From Gnetum montanum (lineage: Eukaryota > Streptophyta > Gnetopsida > Gnetales > Gnetaceae), in NCBI GenBank assembly GCA_015680685.1, contig MNCI01001065.1, forward strand, positions 226,293 through 290,292: DNA of 64,000 nt, given 5' to 3'. The translations under genes were made by a program, and so were the position numbers. Shown here piece by piece: positions 12,001-23,889 of the stretch; the first letter of the stretch is position 1, and each line of letters begins with the position of its first letter. Under the pieces are notes generated by a model that worked only from the letters and a program-made list of their open reading frames with translations, ran no database searches and was not told the DNA's origin.

Positions 12001-15000
12001 GCCCTCAGCTAGCTCTGAAATCTGGAATATCATTTCCCATAAACTGAAGTCGAGGACTGCGAAAGCATTGATCTCATTTATGGATTTCATCAAACAGCCC
12101 TGAAATTTGGGGAGCAAAATTTGAGCAGAGCAGGTGGGCAGCGAAGCTCTTAATGATACATGGCTAGCCTTAAAAGAGATTTTTAATGAAGCAACATGAC
12201 ATTCAATTCTCGAGTTAAGAGCATTTTAAGATGGCTTGGCGGCAGAGTTGTTATCCATTTAATGAGAGTGAATGTGGATGTAAATACGAAATAGCCGGCG
12301 TCTGCACGATAAACGTTCAAAAGCTGGAGACTTTACCGCGCAGCCCAACAGGGCAAAAGAGGGAATCACGTTTACAGGAGGAAGAGTGGATCCAAAATGC
12401 CAAATTCATGAAAGAGTGTTGTTAAGGATTGCACAGAGACCAAGGATGAGGCTGGGGCTGGGGCTGGGCCTCTGCTAGCACTGCAGATGCAGATCTGGCG
12501 TTGGTTCAGGCTACAAATTGTTTGTCTAGCTGGGGCAGAAAGCTACGGTACAATGGCACCAAGCCCTGCAATTCGTTTAGTCGAAAACAGAGAGAGAGAG
12601 AGAACAAAGAGAAAGAGAGGACTAGTGAGCAAGTAACAACAGCATTTGCATCAGCAGAATTAGCAGCACCGTTTGCAGTTTGCAGTGTCAACATTGCATT
12701 CAAACACATTACAGAGTTGCAAATTGCAATGCCACTGTTCTTCTTACTTTCCTGTAGGACACATTGGCATGCCTGGTGCACAGAGCAGTTGCAGTGTGTC
12801 CTTACCTTAAATCCTTGCAGCATGGTGGACCACAGTGGGGGCGAGATCGGTTATTATTTCTCTGACAGATGATGCCAAGGCACAGCATTCACCAAAAAAC
12901 AATCTCACCAAAGTAAGAAAAGGTGTCCAACTTTCGTGCATTTAACCGCTTGGAAATGAAGGGTTAGTAACAACGATGAGCTGAGAGAAGGAAAGAGATG
13001 GAGAGAGAGAAAGAGGCTTCCATGCAGGTCTAGAATTGTTGTTATGACATGACGATGATGTCTTATTCTGCAGAAGGAAGAGGCCAAATTTTCAGACGCA
13101 TGTCTGTGGTGTGTGGCCCATGAGCAAACAGGCAACTTGGTGGGTACTAGAGCATGAGCATGAGCATGCATGTATCTGATTCTGATCAAAATGACAAGAT
13201 TCCTTATTTGGAAGGAGACCCAACACAACAGATCAGAAGAAATAGACTAAGGTAAGGTCATGTGAAGGTGGTGGTGGTGGTGGGTGGGTGGGTGGTTGTT
13301 TGTTTATCTCATCCGTTGTCAACGAACCCTCTGCCAAATTTTTTCTCCTTCCTCACCAGGCACGGCTCTTCTGTCTGGGAAGCTGAGCTGAACAGAGCAC
13401 AGGTCATATTGCCATGCGGTGCAGCCAGGTCCGGCCTCAAAATCCCGAATATGTCAAGGAGGCTGAAATTGTTGCTACAGTTGTAAATGCATGATGCAAG
13501 ATGCCTGATTGCCTCCTGCTGCTTTTTTCTTTTTTGCTTATCTTTGTTGCTGGCCGGCTCTCTACTCTCTCTCTCTCTCTCTATTCTGTCAGCAGCTTTC
13601 AGGAAATAAATGCAAACTACGATCTAAAAGATTTGGTCAATACACACACGTACATTTGGGTGACAAAGATGTGAAATGAAATCCCTGAAGCGCTGCATGC
13701 CTTGCCTGGATGATGCTGTCTGTCTGGTCTGGTCTGGCCCTTCTCGATCTTGGGGTTTTCCTTGCTTCTTTGGTCTTTCTTTTCTTCCGCTGCGGCTTTG
13801 CTTTTGCAAGTAACCAACCATGGATTTACGTTTCGCTAAAATTTTTGTATTGCGCAAGTCTGGCCAAGGTGGCTTTTTGTCGCTTGTGATGGCTGGAGGA
13901 GTATCTCCATCCAACGCTTTCTCCCTCAGTCTATGCATGCTCTTGGGTCTCGTGTCTCTGCTACTGCTACTCCTGCTCTTGCTGCTGGTGCTGCAGCTTC
14001 TGCTGCCGCCTGCTACTGGGCTTCGCTCTTCTTGGAGTTCGAAGGCCCTACTCTATGAACGAGGATTTTGGGTAGATTTTGGGATAATGTAAAATATGCC
14101 GGGAAAAGATTCACTAGAGAATGTGCCTTGCAGCAATTTGGAATGTTTTGGATTTTGAGTAGACAATATTCAAGCAGTTTATCACAGAATCTTTGATTTT
14201 ACAACCGTATCTGGTATCGCATGACTCTATGGCTTAAGACTTATTTTACCTGAAAAAACAGAAAAGTGCGCTACTGCATCCACAAAGTTAAACCTCCCAG
14301 TGAAGAATTTCCATCTTCTTATAATTTGGGTTGCTTACATCTTTGATTTAGATCGAGGTAAACGACATGGAAAAGAAAAACAAAACTTATGAAAATACGA
14401 AACATGGGAAAGAACGTACAACATTTTGGGTGGGCTTGCCTTCAAAAAGGAGGAGAAAGCTAGAGTGGGGAATGTTGCTAACGAGACCTTGGGATTTTGC
14501 GAGAGCTAGAGAAGAGAGTGTGCAGAGACCCTGCAGGGGAATGTTGCTTGAAGGAATCTTAGAATGTTGTGGGTTTACCGTTCATGCTTTGACTATAGAC
14601 CATAACCCACTGCATGTATCATATTCATCATCATTACATATAAAGGTTCGTTAAGGGGTTTTGTGCCAAAGCACATATTTTCTGGGCGTACACAACAATA
14701 TTTAAAAAACAACATACTTCTTTTACTTTTTTGTGGGTTTGAGGGCTTTCAGATGTGGTCGGGGCTGCAAAAGCGCCTGCTTGCAATTATTCTCTCATCA
14801 TTCAAAGAGTGAGTGGTTGAGGTGAGGGGCAGGATATGACCAGAGGTGAGATACGCATACACTGGGTTTGGCTTGGCTGAGACTACGAGACATGAGACAT
14901 CATCAGGGGTGTATAATTACGCACTGATTTCATGCCTTCCGGCAATACGACCCCTGATACCCTGAGCATCTCTGAAACACAGGATTTAATGGTCTTACAC

Positions 15001-15009
15001 CAAAAGTTG
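12001..15009. promoter_or_regulatory. Upstream region of the WOX gene, not coding
   Basis: Base composition changes here from AT-rich repeat DNA to mixed composition. There are GA and CT runs (GAGAGAGA near 12590-12605, CTCTCTCT near 13567-13582), a GTGGTGG/GGGTGGGT stretch near 13268-13292 and CTG/CTT runs near 13960-14010. Open frames overlap on both strands without family motifs, so I do not call genes. A TATAAAG string at about 14639-14645 is a possible core promoter, but it is about 670 bases before the start codon. This block most likely carries the regulatory sequence of the homeobox gene. Confidence 0.4.
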
Positions 15010-15312
15010 TCATGTACCCATCACCATTCACCACACCACCTCTCCTCTCCTTTCCTTTTCACCACTTTCCTTCCTTCATTTTCCATGCCTTTAAAACTGC
15101 AAGAGCTGCCCTCCGTCTCCGACCCAGAATTTCTTGGCTTCTCCTCCTTTCTCATCTCAGCAACAGCAGTAGCAGGAGCAGCAGTCATCCATCCATCCTG
15201 CTTCTTCTGCTTTGCCTCTCTGCCACTTGAGCAGTAGCTCTGCAATTTATCTTCTGCTGCTTTTCATCGCTTATCCTCTTCCTCCTCCTCCTCCCCTTTC
15301 TCATCTCCCACC
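15010..15312 (+). promoter_or_regulatory. CT-rich 5' leader of the WOX gene
   Basis: Pyrimidine-rich sequence with CCTCCTCCTCC runs leads directly into the ATG at 15313. Such CT-rich leaders are common just downstream of plant transcription start sites. I cannot fix the start site itself. Confidence 0.45.
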
Positions 15313-16167
15313 ATGGCCACAGCTCGTAGCTTTGGCATCCTAAACAACGATGAGGGATTCTCCTCTGGTCAGTTTAGCTTTCATGATCTCGTTTAAGTCT
15401 CAGTTTTACTGCTGTTTGTTTTAACGTTCTCAGGGATTCATCAAAGTGTTTTGTTTCTGTTTTTTCCTGTTGGGATCGTCTTTGTGAAAGAATATCATAT
15501 TGGATAGGTTCGTGAGAGATGAGACAGTTTACTACCTTACTTGTTTGACGATGTGGGTTCTGTTATGGCTTGAATTGTGATGATTTACAGGACGAAGCAG
15601 GATCAGGGTTCCGGTAGCGGCGCTGCCGCAGCCTGCAACAACCCGGTGGAACCCAACAGCAGAGCAGCTGATGATTCTTGAAGAATTGTACCGAGGCGGC
15701 ATGAGAACTCCCAATGCTGAGCAGATCCAGCAAATAACTGCTCACCTTTCTCTCTACGGCAAGATCGAAGGCAAAAATGTCTTTTACTGGTTCCAGAACC
15801 ACAAGGCTCGCGACAGACAGAAGCTCAGGCGCAGGCTTGACACCAGAGTAGTCCATGAGCAGCCCAAGAATCATGCATTTCTGCAAGTGGGTTTTTCTGG
15901 GTTTTCTTCACAGCTTGCTTTCTTTCTTTTCTATGCTTTTGTAGATTCACCCACCCAAGATTTCTTTTGCTTTCTTTTCAGGATTTTGATGTTCCCGAGG
16001 TATCCAGCTTTTGGAAGGCCGGCGCAGTTGAGCAGGTGGGAGAAGAAAGAAATCTAGTCGAGGATTGCGAACTCGGTCTGGCCTTGGATATGGAATCCGT
16101 TTATCCTACAAGGAATGCTAGGCCTCTGCAGACTCTGCCGCTCTTTCCGACTTGCAGTGGATTCTGA
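15313..16167 (+). CDS. WOX3: WUSCHEL-related homeobox protein, WOX3-like
   Basis: Plant homeodomain transcription factor of the WUS clade. Known relatives act in the nucleus and control cell recruitment in meristems and lateral organ margins. Three exons join in phase: 15313-15367, 15591-15886 and 15982-16167, with donors GTCAGT and GTGGGT and acceptors TTTACAG and TTTTCAG. They give 178 residues. The homeodomain lies at about residues 35-101: RWNPTAEQL at the start, [15 protein letters not shown] in the middle, and the recognition helix around [18 protein letters not shown]. The WUS box TLPLFP is at 168-173, ten residues after which only TCSGF remains. The ARDRQKLR tail and QQITAHL point to the WOX3 (PRS) group rather than WOX1, WOX4 or WUS. 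The protein is short for that group because the linker after the homeodomain is brief. No stops or frame breaks. It is the only intact host gene seen in this window. Confidence 0.85.
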
Positions 16168-17850
16168 GTATCCCAATAACTGCGGTCATGCCTTTCTCTG
16201 CTTTTTACACAATCTTTCATCTTGTTCCTCCATTTTTTTCAGAACTTCTATGCTGCCCTCTGCATATAGAACTCTTCTTTTACTTCTAGTTCCGATGTTC
16301 CAACACAAACTTTGCTGGTTATCATTTCAAGATATCAGTGATTGCCATGAATGTATGATTCTTGATTTCTGTAAGTTGCAGTTGTCCATGATTGGAACTT
16401 GGAAGCCTGCAAGATCAGCTTTCTGTGGGTTAATTTAAGAAGGAAAGCCCCAAGTTCTAAGAAGTAACGAACTGGCCTTTAATGGGAATCATAACATAAT
16501 GATGATGATGATGATGATCAAAACCCTAAATCCAAGCAACCAGAATTCCCTAAACGACAAAACCCTGAATTCAAGGGGAACGATGGCTTTTCGTTACGTG
16601 TGGTGGGGGTAGTTTACCTGGACGACACTGTTGGATTGGATCATTTTTCAATTTTCCATCATGAGATGCAGATTCTCCTTTTATCTCTTTCTTTCTAGTT
16701 TTAGTGTTTTGGCAACCACAGGAAATGGCCTCCACGGCTTCTTACTATGAACACTGATTCACGGTGCTCAGTCAGCCACACGGTATTTCTTTTAAGATTT
16801 TAGGAATGATTGCACGGTACCTGGAAACGTGACTGCCTAAATATTCTACCTTTGGTATTCGCATATATAGAATTTGAAAATTTTTAATTGTGAACCGCGC
16901 TCACAGATCGAATTTTCCAGTGCAGACAATGAACAGACGTGTAGCACAGAATCTTTATCGACACTGTAAAGCGTAAACACAGGCAAATAGTGTTTCCTTT
17001 TTGTTTAATATGAATGATTAAAAACACGATTCACATATGCTGCTGTAAATGCCTGCATCTTAAGTACTTGTTGAGACTCTCGAAAAGTTTGCAATGAAGA
17101 TAATGGAATTCAAGGTCGTAAATTTCCGCTGTGAGTTACCGACCCAAGCTGCCAAGGAAACGCGAAAATGGTATGATCGCTTACCTCGTTTTCTGTCATT
17201 TTCATGCATCAGTAATCTCATGGCTTTTCCTGGTACGATAGGCTTTTTCGTTAACTATAAGTAGCTAACAATGGAATGCATTGCACAAGTGCTAGGTTTT
17301 TTTTCTAACGAAAAACTACGGAGCTAGACCTAGACGCTTAATTGAGTTAGTACGGTTGTGCTTTGAAAAATACATAGACGTTTTTGTAAACCTGATAAGA
17401 GTGAACGTCGTATAAGCTAACGAAAAGATCGAGGTCCTACGAAAGTTCATCGGTAGCCCTCGGGAGTACCAACCGCTGAAAATTCATCTCAAAAGAAGCT
17501 GAAACGCAGTGAAGTCGAAATATGCCAGACAGAAACCACGACTTCAGTGAAGTTAACAGAAATCGCAAAGTAAAAATTAGACGAGAATTGAACGTGGACA
17601 GATTGATTTAGGGGCATGCCTAACCAACTTCAGGTATAAAAATATTTGTGTTGAATTTCTATTCCTACTCTTTTCAGAGCTAGACATTTCATAGAGTATT
17701 TACAAGTGTTCTTCAAATTCGGGCCGATGGAGTTGAGAAGAACCAATTTTTATTATAACTTTAATTTTTATCGAGAAATCAATACTTTTAATACACCATT
17801 TATAAAAAAATTCAAACTTTTAGGCTTGATATATTCTTAGATTTTTCAAA
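16168..17850. other. Downstream of WOX; no gene seen
   Basis: Holds the presumed 3' UTR of the homeobox gene and then non-coding sequence. A GATGATGATGATGATGAT microsatellite at about 16499-16518 is the only structured element. No family motifs are found in either strand. Confidence 0.45.
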
Positions 17851-18018
17851 CACGATATTCATTATTTGGCATTGATGTCACTAAATTCAATACTCTTATA
17901 CTAATGAGTTTTATAAAAGCAAGAGGCTTAGTGGCACGATATTCATTATTTGGCATTGATGTCACTAAATTCAATACTCTTATACTAATGAGTTTTATAA
18001 AAGCAAGAGGCTTACTGG
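17851..18018. repeat. 84-bp tandem duplication
   Basis: The unit 17851-17934 (starting CACGATATTCATT) is followed at once by a copy at 17935-18018 that differs only near the end (CTTAGTGG against CTTACTGG). Near identity means the duplication is recent compared with the surrounding decayed repeats. Confidence 0.9.
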
Positions 18019-18139
18019 CATATTGGCAGTGAAATCTTATGGATGAGTTCTTGGTTGCTATGAAAAATGGGTAAGCAACAAAAGAGGCATGCACAACAAA
18101 TCAGTGTAGCAAAATGCTAATGCTGAATATTATTAAAAA

Positions 18140-18456
18140 AAATAAAACTACATAACGCAGACATTAGAGGAAGACTTGGAGTGGGTTCTATTTCAAATAA
18201 GCCACAATGATAGTAGCTTAAATAGTTTAGACATGTGCAAAGAAGACTAGATAAATAAAGTTTGCTACATTATTGCTCTCGGAAAGCTATCGAAATGATG
18301 ACTAAAGAAGACATGGGAAAAAACAAAGATGATTTGAAGAAATTGCAAATAAATAAAGATCTAGCTCTTCATAAAGATGAATGACAAAAAAAGAACTCAT
18401 GTATCCAACCCCTTTTTATTAGGATAAGGCTAGGATGATGTTGACGATGATATAAA
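18140..18456 (+). mobile_element. RTE LINE 3' end fragment
   Basis: It matches, with decay, the last third of the RTE element at 9400-10480. Shared parts are the GCAGACATTAGAGGAAGACTTGGAGTGG segment, the AGACATGTGCAAAGAAG segment, and the closing AAAGATGAATG..GAACTCATG..CCCTTTTTATTAGGATAAGGCTAGGATGATG tail. Only the 3' end is present, as expected from target-primed reverse transcription that stops early. Confidence 0.7.
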
Positions 18457-18589
18457 ACATTAACAACGTAAAAATGGCATCTCATTTTACCATGAAACAA
18501 GAAAATAAAAAAATCATTTTACCATAAAGATAAGCTATGTTGATGAGGCAATAGAACATTAACAACCCATTTTATTATAGTGTTTCATA

Positions 18590-18870
18590 ATTAATTTTTA
18601 AATATGCAAATAGAATATTTTTTGTCAATCCTATTTTGTTGGGACAAGGCTAAAATGATGATGATGATGATGTAAAATTTAAACAAACTATAACAATGCA
18701 AGGTGAAGATTAGACAATGAGTACAAGAGCCACCAAAAGCCTTTGAAAGGAAGACTAAAAAAAGAGTGGAGAAAAACAAAAGATTATACAAATCTTCCTA
18801 GAGGTGAATGGAAAAATAAAGCTCATGTAGTTGATCCTATTTTGCTAGGGCAAGTTTAGGATGATGATGT
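18590..18870 (+). mobile_element. Two further RTE 3' tails in a row
   Basis: One tail ends at about 18635-18680 with CCTATTTTGTTGGGACAAGGCTAAAATGATGATGATG. A second runs from about 18725 to 18866, with AGGAAGACTAAAAAAAGAGTGG, AGAGGTGAATGG, AGCTCATGTAGTTGATCCTATTTTGCTAGG and GGATGATGATG. Both are short 5'-truncated copies of the family at 9400-10480. Confidence 0.6.
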
Positions 18871-19629
18871 AGCTATTAAGTTCTATGATATTTTATGGTC
18901 ACTATATGTTTAGGGGATACATATATTTATTTTGATAACCCCACCAAATAAAGATATCCCTTAAATATAGGGGTATTAAATTAGTACTAGATGACTATAT
19001 GTACCCTTGAGTATATAGTCAACATAGAACATTTGTCGAACTTAAGACAAACATAATGGTATGTCATATCAATATACTGATTGAAATCAAACCTACAACT
19101 TGTAAGCCACAAATCTCTCTAACCAAGTGAGCATGCTTTATTAATGTTGACTTTATAAGATCACCCTTTGCATTAGTGTAATATTTTGAAGATGTGTATT
19201 TAAAGAGGACATTTTCTAATTTTTTAAATTCCCTCATCTTTTTTGGGGGTGGGAAAAGGGAAAAGGGATCAAAACTAGAAATGATTTGACTATTAGTACA
19301 CCGAAACATATATAGCAAACATGCTACAAAGAATTATACTCAAAAATTGTTTATCTAATATATCTTAGTAGGTCCTTATAAATGTGGGGGGCTGTTGGAC
19401 CCTAATCTTATTCTTTATAATAAGCAAAAACTTATAGCACAACCTTAACACTCAGTAGAAATTAGGAAAAACAACATGGAAAGAAAAAACCTTTCAATTT
19501 TGGGAGTGTCTACTCAAGTGTACAACCTAACAAATAATGCTTTAAAAAATTAGGAGAGGAAAACTAATTATTGGTAGGTCCTTATAAGTATAATACACTT
19601 TACTTTTAAGTTTGTTAATAATAAAATAA

Positions 19630-19740
19630 ACTATAACAGGTTATAGGCTTGATTTCATTAGATAGCACTAAGTTATAAACTTCTATAAATCTTGGGGGTG
19701 TACCTATGTTTCAATTATTTTGGGTTCCAACATCCCAATT
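19630..19740 (+). mobile_element. SINE remnant, family A
   Basis: Carries the family's TTGATTTCATTAG B-box area, ACTAAGTTATAAACTTCTATAAATCTTGGGG and the TTTGGGTTCCAACA end. The tRNA-like head is cut short. Confidence 0.5.
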
Positions 19741-20433
19741 TTGAAAGAGGCCAACTACTAGATAACTGAAGAGGATCCTTCTTGGTCAAAGTAAATAAAA
19801 TATTATTTTTAAATCATAATACTAGTAGGGAGCTTCCTAGTTAAAGTAAATAATATAAATCAATTATAATACAAGAGAGGTGAGGGGGAGCTATCTAGTC
19901 ACAATAAAGTATACATAGTAGTCTTACTTACCATTGTTTTAGGTTTTCCATTTGGAAGTAATCTAGCATGACACTTAAATTTTATTCATAATGTAAACAT
20001 TTATCTCAAATTTGCCTACCTTTTCCATGAGTAAAGAAGAATCAATTTGAAGATTTCATTTTTTGTAAAGGGAAGATATCCTCTCAGCCAGAATAAAAAA
20101 AGATATATAATCAAATTCAAAGTATTTATATATGATCTTTTTAAAATAAAAAATTTCAAAAAGTCTTTTATATATATCATCATCAACATTGTCTCTATCT
20201 TATTAGTTTGCAAAATGAGTTCAAGTCATATACTTAAGACATTTTTATGTTGCACTTAAGTTCCATTAAAGTATCATGTTGTCTACATGCATGACTAGAG
20301 TACATATAGCCAAGGTTGCTCTCATCAATTTAGAAAGACTTACTAGGTAGTGAAGTAATTTAATATTAATTTAATACCTAAATGCATTTTGTTACATCCA
20401 TTAAGTGATTCTACTAAGACTCTTTGCTAGTGA

Positions 20434-20602
20434 TAAGTAGCTCAAGTGGTTAGCTCATTGTCCTATTAGGGAAGGGGTTGCTAAACCAAGTCATACTTAT
20501 GGCAATATTATATTCCTTTATAAATTTCCTAATGTATCATGTTGGCTCTACGTCTTGAGGTATACTTAAATTCAAATTATTTCAAGTTCTAACACCCACT
20601 AC
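20434..20602 (+). mobile_element. SINE, family A relative with tRNA-like head
   Basis: Starts with GTAGCTCAAGTGGTTAGCTC, which fits a tRNA A-box. It ends with the family's TGAGGTATACTTAAATT..AATTATTTCAAGTTCTAACACCC tail. The middle is diverged. Confidence 0.45.
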
Positions 20603-20845
20603 TCAAACCCTCATATATTTATTAGACCACACTAATTTTGGAATTTCTTTTATAGAATTTATCCATAACTCAACATTGCACATTGGAATTGAACTTGTGA
20701 GTAATAACTAGTAATAAATTTATTTGAACCTTGCCACCTTAGAGTGGGTGCCAATTATATTATATATAGTTGATAACATGTCTTCTTAGCTAGTTACAAA
20801 CTATGATATAAAAAATGTACCATTTTTTAAAGAGATTAGAAAAAG

Positions 20846-20940
20846 AAAAATTACAAGTTACAGGTCTTAGCATGGTAATCCCAAATCACAAGTTTGATTT
20901 TACTAGGTAATACTAAGTTATAAACTTCTATAAACATGAT
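20846..20940 (+). mobile_element. SINE remnant, family A
   Basis: Has AGCATGGTAATCCCAAATCACAAGTTTGATTTTACTAGG (split here by single differences from the 23.7-kb copy), then ACTAAGTTATAAACTTCTATAAA. The 3' tail is missing. Confidence 0.45.
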
Positions 20941-21605
20941 AATGCTATTTTTTTTCTTGGTAAGGCCTAGTGGTATGGGTCTTGGCCTAGCAAAAATGAT
21001 AGATATCAAAAGCAACATAAAATGATTTTGGGAAATTTCACCCTTCATTAGCATATCTTTGATGCTGAATGTATGCCAAAAATAAGGATGGAAACATACA
21101 ATTTATAAGAAGAACTTGGCCCATTCTAAAAAAATAATGAGCACATGTTTAAAAGAAAAATATAGCAACCCTCACATTTGCAAGCGTGAGGACGAGCTAA
21201 TAGTCTAAAGATCAAAAAGTATGAATATCATAATTGAATTTATTGCAACATCAAGAACCTCCATGGTTTGAAAGTTTCTCCAATAGATGATAGGTTTGGG
21301 GAAAACAGTAGTTAGACATGGATCTTGTTGCTATAGCCACAAGAGTTCAAGGTCCTTCACATTTAAGGATTTAGTTGAAGAACTCAAATCTATGATGAAA
21401 ACAAAAGGGGTCCTACTAGTGCCATACAAGCTTCCTTGGACAGCTTGGAGGAGAGCAGCTACATGTGAAGCAGAAACTTTGCGTAGAATCATTTGATCGA
21501 CTAGTTGTACTTCATCATGACTTGGGTGTATACAATTTAGCCCAAAAGAATCTAAACATTAATGAATTATGTTGCTTTGATGAAGCAAGAGCTAGATTCG
21601 CTAGC

Positions 21606-22450
21606 TGATGAGTGGCGAGATACCCCTACACTCAACCATACGAATACGAGCATAGCACACGCGATCCGGTCAAACTCCGCAGACTAAGTGCCTACACGCC
21701 TCATGGAACACTTAAGCTTAATCATTCGTTGTCTTCCCAGACTTACTTGTAGTTGTCACAGTGTATGGTTAAGTAAGTCTGAGGTATATGATTTTTATAG
21801 TTTTTATGTTTTTATCTCCTAAGCTGACAAGGTAAAGGGTAGAGAGACTAATTACTAACTCTAACTAATGAACTAAGTCTAAATTAACCTAGCGTCAGCA
21901 TCTGTTCCCACTTACCGTACACACCCTGAACCAATGCAACCGTGGCTACCAAACGCTAATCGTTGCTGGGATCACCACGCATAACGCACTTACTTGAAGT
22001 GGTCGTACTGAGGCACTTAACTAGGAGAGAAGGGTTGAGAAATATTTAATTCCTAATAAAGCATGTAAATGGAAAGCAGTAAAGAAAAATAAATAAAGTC
22101 CTAATTAGCCTATTCCATGCACTACAAGGTTTATCCAAGAAGCTTGTCTTTATTGCCGTACACAAACTTGTGTTCAGGTACAATGTCTACTCGAATAAAG
22201 ATCCGTTCAGTTTAGGACTCCTACTGCGGGCACATGGAAAATATTCTATCTCTGGAGTGATCAATCTGCCAGAGTTTCTCTACTGTTTAGCCTAGGATGA
22301 TGAAACAAGGGAGAGCCGCCTCTTATTTATAGATATGATGACGCACCGCGATATCGCGGGGGACGACGCGATATCGCATCCTCGCAATATCGCGACGGCC
22401 GCGATGTCACGTACGTGATATCACGGCCCATGCAATATCACGTCTCATCA
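21606..22450 (+). mobile_element. Solo LTR with target duplication CTAGC (copy 2)
   Basis: An 845-bp block starting TGATGAG and ending CTCATCA (inverted 7-bp ends, TG...CA). It is flanked on both sides by CTAGC (21601-21605 and 22451-22455), a perfect 5-bp target duplication. There is no coding interior. TTATTTATAG near 22322-22331 could serve as a TATA box. GCGATATCGC-type palindromes crowd the last 110 bases. This is the expected footprint of a solo LTR left by recombination between the two LTRs of a full element. Confidence 0.9.
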
Positions 22451-22537
22451 CTAGCAAAAGCAGTGAGAGAAACAATAGTAAAGTAGAATTCTCATTGCTG
22501 CTCTCAAATCTAAAACTCCAACAAACTTGTTGGTGCT

Positions 22538-23466
22538 TGATGAGTGGCGAGGTAGCTCTACACTCAACCATACGAAACAAGCGTAGCACGTGCGATCCGG
22601 TCGAACTCCGCAGACTAAATGCCTAAACACCACAAGGAACTCTTGGGGTTAATCGTTCGTTGTCTTCCCAGGCTTGCTTGTATGTGTCACGGTGTATAGT
22701 TAAGCAAGTCTGAGGTATATGATTTTTTTGGTATTTTTCAGTTTATCTCCTAAGCTATGAGGGTGAAGGGTTGAGAAACTAACTAACTCTAACTACACAC
22801 TAAGTCCTAGCGTCAGCATCCGTTCCCACTTGCCATACACACCCTGAACTATGCAACTGTGGCTACCAAACGCTAATCGTTACTGGGATCACCACACGTA
22901 ACGCACGTGCTCGAAGCGGTCATACTGAGGCACTTAACTAACCTAAGTGTGACAAGCAGCCGATTCCTTGACTAGCCGTACACATCCGTAGATGCTCGTA
23001 ATCAAGTCGTACTTGTCCCACGTTCTAGGAGGAAAGGGTTGAGAGAATCTACTCGCGATGAGTAGCCGATTCCTTGGCTAGCCGTACATGTTCGTCAACG
23101 CTCGTAACCAAGTCGTACTCATGTCGCGTTACTAGGAAAGCAGTAAATAACATTAATTAAACCTATCCATGCACTGCAAGGTTTATCCACAAAGTTCGTC
23201 TTTATTGCCGTACACAACTTGCGTTTAGGTACAAAGTTGCTCGAATAAAGAACGGTTCACTTGGGGGACTCCTACTGCGGGCACATGGAAAATATTCTAT
23301 CTCTGGGGTGATCAATCCGCCAGAGCTTCGCTACTTTACGCCTAGGATGAGAAATGAGGGGAGTGCCGCCTCTTATTTATAGATATGGTGGCGGACCGCG
23401 ATATCGCGTACGCGATATCGTAGGGAAAGACGCGATATCGAGGCTTGTGCAATCTGCGTCTCATTA
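22538..23466 (+). mobile_element. Solo LTR with target duplication GTGCT (copy 3)
   Basis: A 929-bp relative of copy 2, starting TGATGAG and ending CTCATTA (the expected CA has mutated). GTGCT lies at 22533-22537 and again at 23467-23471, a perfect 5-bp target duplication. It is longer than copy 2 because a section with GATTCCTTGGCTAGCCGTAC occurs twice (near 22960 and 23070). Only 87 bases separate it from copy 2, and each has its own duplication, so these were two separate insertions. Confidence 0.9.
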
Positions 23467-23688
23467 GTGCTCAACAAAAAGACCTTAGTTGAGCAAGGAG
23501 CTCAAAACCTCAAAGATTCTAGAGTCCATATTTAGCTAACAATCATGAAGAAAGAAGAAATGTTTTGGTGAAAAATTTTATGTGGATCATGTGCAGCAGC
23601 TAAAGAGACTTGGTAGAGACTAAATAGAATGCAAATAAGTAAAGAAACTATAACACATTATAGAAGTTGTTAAACATTAACTGTAAAT

Positions 23689-23832
23689 GAGGTGTTAGCC
23701 TATTGGTATAGGTCTCGACCTGGTAACTCTAGGTCACAAGTTTGATTCTACTAGGTAGCATTGAATTATAAACTTCTATAAATTTTGGGGTATACTTATA
23801 TTTCAATTATTTTGGGTTCCAACACATCTCTT
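23689..23832 (+). mobile_element. tRNA-derived SINE, family A (best copy)
   Basis: The head TTAGCCTATTGGTATAGG resembles a tRNA A-box, and TCACAAGTTTGATTC resembles a B-box (consensus GGTTCGANNCC). The family tail then follows: TTATAAACTTCTATAAATTTTGGGG and TTTCAATTATTTTGGGTTCCAACAC. The pol III boxes plus a shared tail at several sites support a SINE rather than a tRNA gene. Confidence 0.65.
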
Positions 23833-23889
23833 TTTAAGAGATAAAAAATACTTTTTTCTTTAACAATTAAATATATTTGCATCAATAGG

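Larger units (their letters stand above)
18871..21605. other. AT-rich repeat debris with SINE-like pieces
   Basis: No gene seen. Family A SINE-like sections stand out at about 19630-19740, 20434-20602 and 20846-20940. They share the pieces ACTAAGTTATAAACTTCTATAAA and TTTCAATTATTTTGGGTTCCAACA. The rest is AT-rich with short open frames on both strands and no motifs. Confidence 0.5.

Noticed and set aside
12501-12872. Open frames on both strands upstream of the WOX gene
   Set aside because: Driven by GA/CT-rich sequence, with no motifs and no splice context. Better seen as regulatory or leader DNA.
13820-14092. Leucine-rich open frame resembling a membrane protein
   Set aside because: The leucines come from a CTG/CTT microsatellite. 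There is no family motif and open frames overlap on the other strand.
23689-23760. tRNA gene
   Set aside because: A- and B-box-like strings are present, but no cloverleaf can be drawn and the same head with a shared tail occurs elsewhere, so it is a SINE.
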